64,000 nucleotides of DNA from NCBI GenBank assembly GCA_016713275.1, contig JADJPL010000003.1, positions 62,001-126,000 on the forward strand, in the 5' to 3' direction. The notes beneath the pieces are model-generated. The model made no database searches, was not told where the DNA came from, and saw nothing but the letters and a program-made list of their open reading frames with translations. The DNA is from Haliscomenobacter sp. (GTDB lineage: Bacteria > Bacteroidota > Bacteroidia > Chitinophagales > Saprospiraceae). Every line of letters starts with the position of its first letter. Position 1 is the first letter of the stretch. Made by a program: the position numbers and the translations under genes. Positions 62,015-64,000 of the stretch are shown here, one piece after another.

Positions 62015-64000
62015 ATGAATCAATACCTCTTTTCTACCCGCCTGCGATTCCACGCGATAATGCTGGCGCTGGTCTTGCCGGTTGTAACGGTCCATGCCGA
62101 ATGCGCCTGGCCTGCCACCGACTCCCTGCCCGCCTCTTTCCGGCTCCTTGGCATCCACCATGCGGGCCGGGCCCTGCTGCGCTGGGCCCCCGAAGATTTT
62201 CCTTCCTGGCAGCGCGGGATACAACAGGGGTATATCCTGGAGCGCTATACCATGCTGGATAACGGCGACAGCCTGAGCGAAACCCAGACCGCCGCCTCGC
62301 GAATCGTGCTGGCGGCCCGCATGCTGCCCCAACCGGTAGCCGTCTTCGAGCAGATGTCGGATACCAGTAATGCGGCCGGGGTTGCTGGCGCTGCCCTATA
62401 CGAACCCAATGTGGAAGTGACCGTCAGCACCGGCGATGCGTTCATCCGCGCCCTCAGCCAGGCGGAGCAAAACGATAGCCGTTTTGGACTGGGCCTCGTG
62501 GCGGCCGACGCGTCGTTCCCCGTGGCCGAAGCCATGGCCCTGGGATACACCGACCCCACCGTGGCGCCCAACTCGGTGTACGAATACCGCATCGCCTTTT
62601 ACGCTACCGATTCCGCCCTGGCTGCCCTGGCGCGCCGCGTGCAAATCGACACCCGGGCGGCGCTGACTTTGCCGGCCCTGCCCGTGCCTGCGCTGGAAGC
62701 CGGCGCCGAGACCGCCCTCCTGTCGTGGTCGAGCCGCGGGCTGGACATGTACTATCGGGGGTACGACGTGGAGCGCTCCGCCGATGGAGGCGCTACCTGG
62801 CAGCCCCGCAACAGCGAGCCCGTTTTGCCCCAGGAATCGGAATCGGCGCCCGATCCCACCGCCCTGCTCTATATCGACACCCTCGAATCGGCGGAGACTA
62901 CCTACCAATACCGCTTGAGGGGCCACTCCATTTTTGGGGTGAGCGCCACAGGCGAAGTGGCCGCAGGGAAAAGCCTGCCCGCCCCTCTGGCCGCCAAACC
63001 CGAGCTTACCGGCATAGCGCGGGCCGATGGAGGTAAACTGACCGCCCAATGGACCTTTCCTTCCGATCTGGAGGACCAGATACAGGGGTTCCAGGTATAC
63101 CGCTCGCCTTTTTCCGATGGTCCCTTCGAGGCTGTCGGGGCCTTGCTGCCCGCTTCGGAGCGGGCCTTTACCGACGGGCAGCCCCGCCACACCAATTATT
63201 ATCTGGTCAAAGCGGTTGACCTTTTCGACCGCGAGGTGGAATCCATTTCCCTGCTCGGACAGCCCGAAGACCGCACTCCGCCGGTGCAGGTGAGCGGCCT
63301 GAGCGGGTCCGTGACCCCCCTGGGCGCCGTATCGCTGCAATGGACCGCTAACCCCGACGACGACCTTTACGGCTACCGCGTTTACCGGGCCGGCCAACTG
63401 GAGGCCGAGTACGTGCAGGTGAGCGAGGGCACGGTGAGCGAAAACGCCTTTTCGACGCAGATTGCCATGAATACGCTGGCGGAGAAAGCCTATTTCCGCG
63501 TTCGGGCGGTGGACTTTCGCGACAACCTCGGCGCCCTCTCCGACCCCCTGGAGTTGGCCCTGCCCGACGTGATGCCTCCCGCTCCGCCTCACCTGGCCTC
63601 CGTAGAGCCGGTGAAGGATGGGGTGAAGGCGGTGTGGTCGCCCAGCCCCAGCGAGGATGTGACGCATTACGAAGTGCAGCGCCGCTCGCTGCTCCATCCG
63701 GCTTGGATACCCGCTGCCACGATAGCGGCCAGCGACACCCTGAGCGCATGGCAAACTACGCTGGACACCGAGCTGGGCGGCGCAGCCGACTGGGAATACC
63801 GGGTAGTAGCCACCGACGAAGCCGGCCTCACGGGCATCTCCCCCACCCTGCGGGTGACCCTCCCCAACCCGCGGCGCGCACCGGCAGACCGCCTCAAAGC
63901 CGAAACCACCATCGCGGATAAAAAAATGGTCGTGAAGCTGAGCTGGGAGTACCCTTACGACCCCCTCCTGCACGAGTTTGCGGTGTACCGCTCCGACAAC
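62015..64000 (+). CDS. FN3-repeat exported protein (3'-truncated by window end)
   Basis: The frame is open from ATG 62015 to the last base (662 codons visible). After a signal-like N-terminus (RFHAIMLALVLPVVTVHA) come repeated fibronectin type III-like domains of about 90-100 residues: YEYRIAFYATDS, YRGYDVERSADGGATW, YQYRLRGHSIFG, IQGFQVYRSPFSDGPF, NYYLVKAVDLFDREVES, LYGYRVYRAG, AYFRVRAVDFRDNLGALSD and VTHYEVQRRS. It is GC-rich with the codon use of the giant gene's repeat part. It is probably a secreted or surface protein. Its place right after the immunity candidates suggests it belongs to the same locus, but its job is unknown. The C-terminus, which could carry a tip or sorting domain, is outside the window. 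Confidence 0.8.
   Translation, partial: MNQYLFSTRLRFHAIMLALVLPVVTVHAECAWPATDSLPASFRLLGIHHAGRALLRWAPEDFPSWQRGIQQGYILERYTMLDNGDSLSETQTAASRIVLAARMLPQPVAVFEQMSDTSNAAGVAGAALYEPNVEVTVSTGDAFIRALSQAEQNDSRFGLGLVAADASFPVAEAMALGYTDPTVAPNSVYEYRIAFYATDSALAALARRVQIDTRAALTLPALPVPALEAGAETALLSWSSRGLDMYYRGYDVERSADGGATWQPRNSEPVLPQESESAPDPTALLYIDTLESAETTYQYRLRGHSIFGVSATGEVAAGKSLPAPLAAKPELTGIARADGGKLTAQWTFPSDLEDQIQGFQVYRSPFSDGPFEAVGALLPASERAFTDGQPRHTNYYLVKAVDLFDREVESISLLGQPEDRTPPVQVSGLSGSVTPLGAVSLQWTANPDDDLYGYRVYRAGQLEAEYVQVSEGTVSENAFSTQIAMNTLAEKAYFRVRAVDFRDNLGALSDPLELALPDVMPPAPPHLASVEPVKDGVKAVWSPSPSEDVTHYEVQRRSLLHPAWIPAATIAASDTLSAWQTTLDTELGGAADWEYRVVATDEAGLTGISPTLRVTLPNPRRAPADRLKAETTIADKKMVVKLSWEYPYDPLLHEFAVYRSDN

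Noticed and set aside
62396..63973. 525-codon minus-strand open frame
   Set aside because: It is antisense to the FN3-repeat gene, whose frame has clear domains. The antisense product is compositionally odd (G/R/H-rich).

Overview
The window looks like a chromosomal segment of a Bacteroidota bacterium, most likely from the Saprospiraceae/Lewinella side of the phylum (inference). The signs are TAnnTTTG promoter -7 elements, a type IX secretion (T9SS) sorting domain, DUF6089 and DUF6702 proteins, PKD/SprB-like giant surface proteins, and the small conserved protein that usually precedes CzcA in this phylum. No tRNA, rRNA, CRISPR array or integrase was seen.

Layout. 1-6053: a CzcCBA-type heavy-metal efflux operon. 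It is closed by a perfect 30-bp hairpin shared with a convergent 1-Cys peroxiredoxin gene (6148-6803). 7163-11542: two YceI-like proteins, a porin-like barrel, a DUF6702 protein and a DUF6089 barrel. 11807-36563: a large sulfur-metabolism region. It holds two SulP transporters, an NrfD/FeS and molybdopterin oxidoreductase resembling sulfite dehydrogenase SoeABC, an Lrp/AsnC regulator, two stand-alone rhodaneses, two CstB-like persulfide dioxygenase-rhodanese proteins, Hsp20, a CBS protein, a Tll0287-type heme lipoprotein, a cysteine-dioxygenase/methyltransferase fusion, thioredoxin, a split YeeE/YedE transporter and a porin. 36493-42965: housekeeping-like genes (M14 acylase, geranylgeranyl-reductase-type flavoprotein, prohibitin/SPFH, cytochrome c, epimerase, XRE regulator). 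43214-61945: a probable polymorphic-toxin locus. 62015-64000: the start of an FN3-repeat exported protein that runs off the window.

How it fits together. Persulfide dioxygenases and rhodaneses would turn sulfide or persulfide into sulfite or thiosulfate. The Soe-like complex would oxidise sulfite to sulfate on the cytoplasmic side. SulP and YeeE/YedE proteins would move sulfur oxyanions. Four of these transcription units share one promoter design: a TGTGA-N6-TYAC Crp/Fnr-type box centred exactly 29.5 nt upstream of the first base of a -7 element. This predicts a single regulon.

The most unusual region is 43-62 kb. A 2613-residue repeat protein changes abruptly at about 50,095 from GC-rich repeats to an AT-rich C-terminal tip with an HExxH motif, followed by a lipoprotein gene. 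Next comes a secretion-signal-less 'orphan' tip sharing the same junction domain but carrying a SleB-like hydrolase, again with a lipoprotein partner. A 403-bp near-identical direct copy of the giant gene's pre-tip region then closes the array. A second zincin gene, followed by tandem paralogous exported proteins (immunity candidates), lies just downstream.

Caution: about twenty genes are interrupted by single-base shifts, mostly in homopolymers, and one has an in-frame TAG. Paralogue and domain continuity across them suggests an error-prone assembly rather than mass pseudogenisation. I annotate such genes across their full inferred span.
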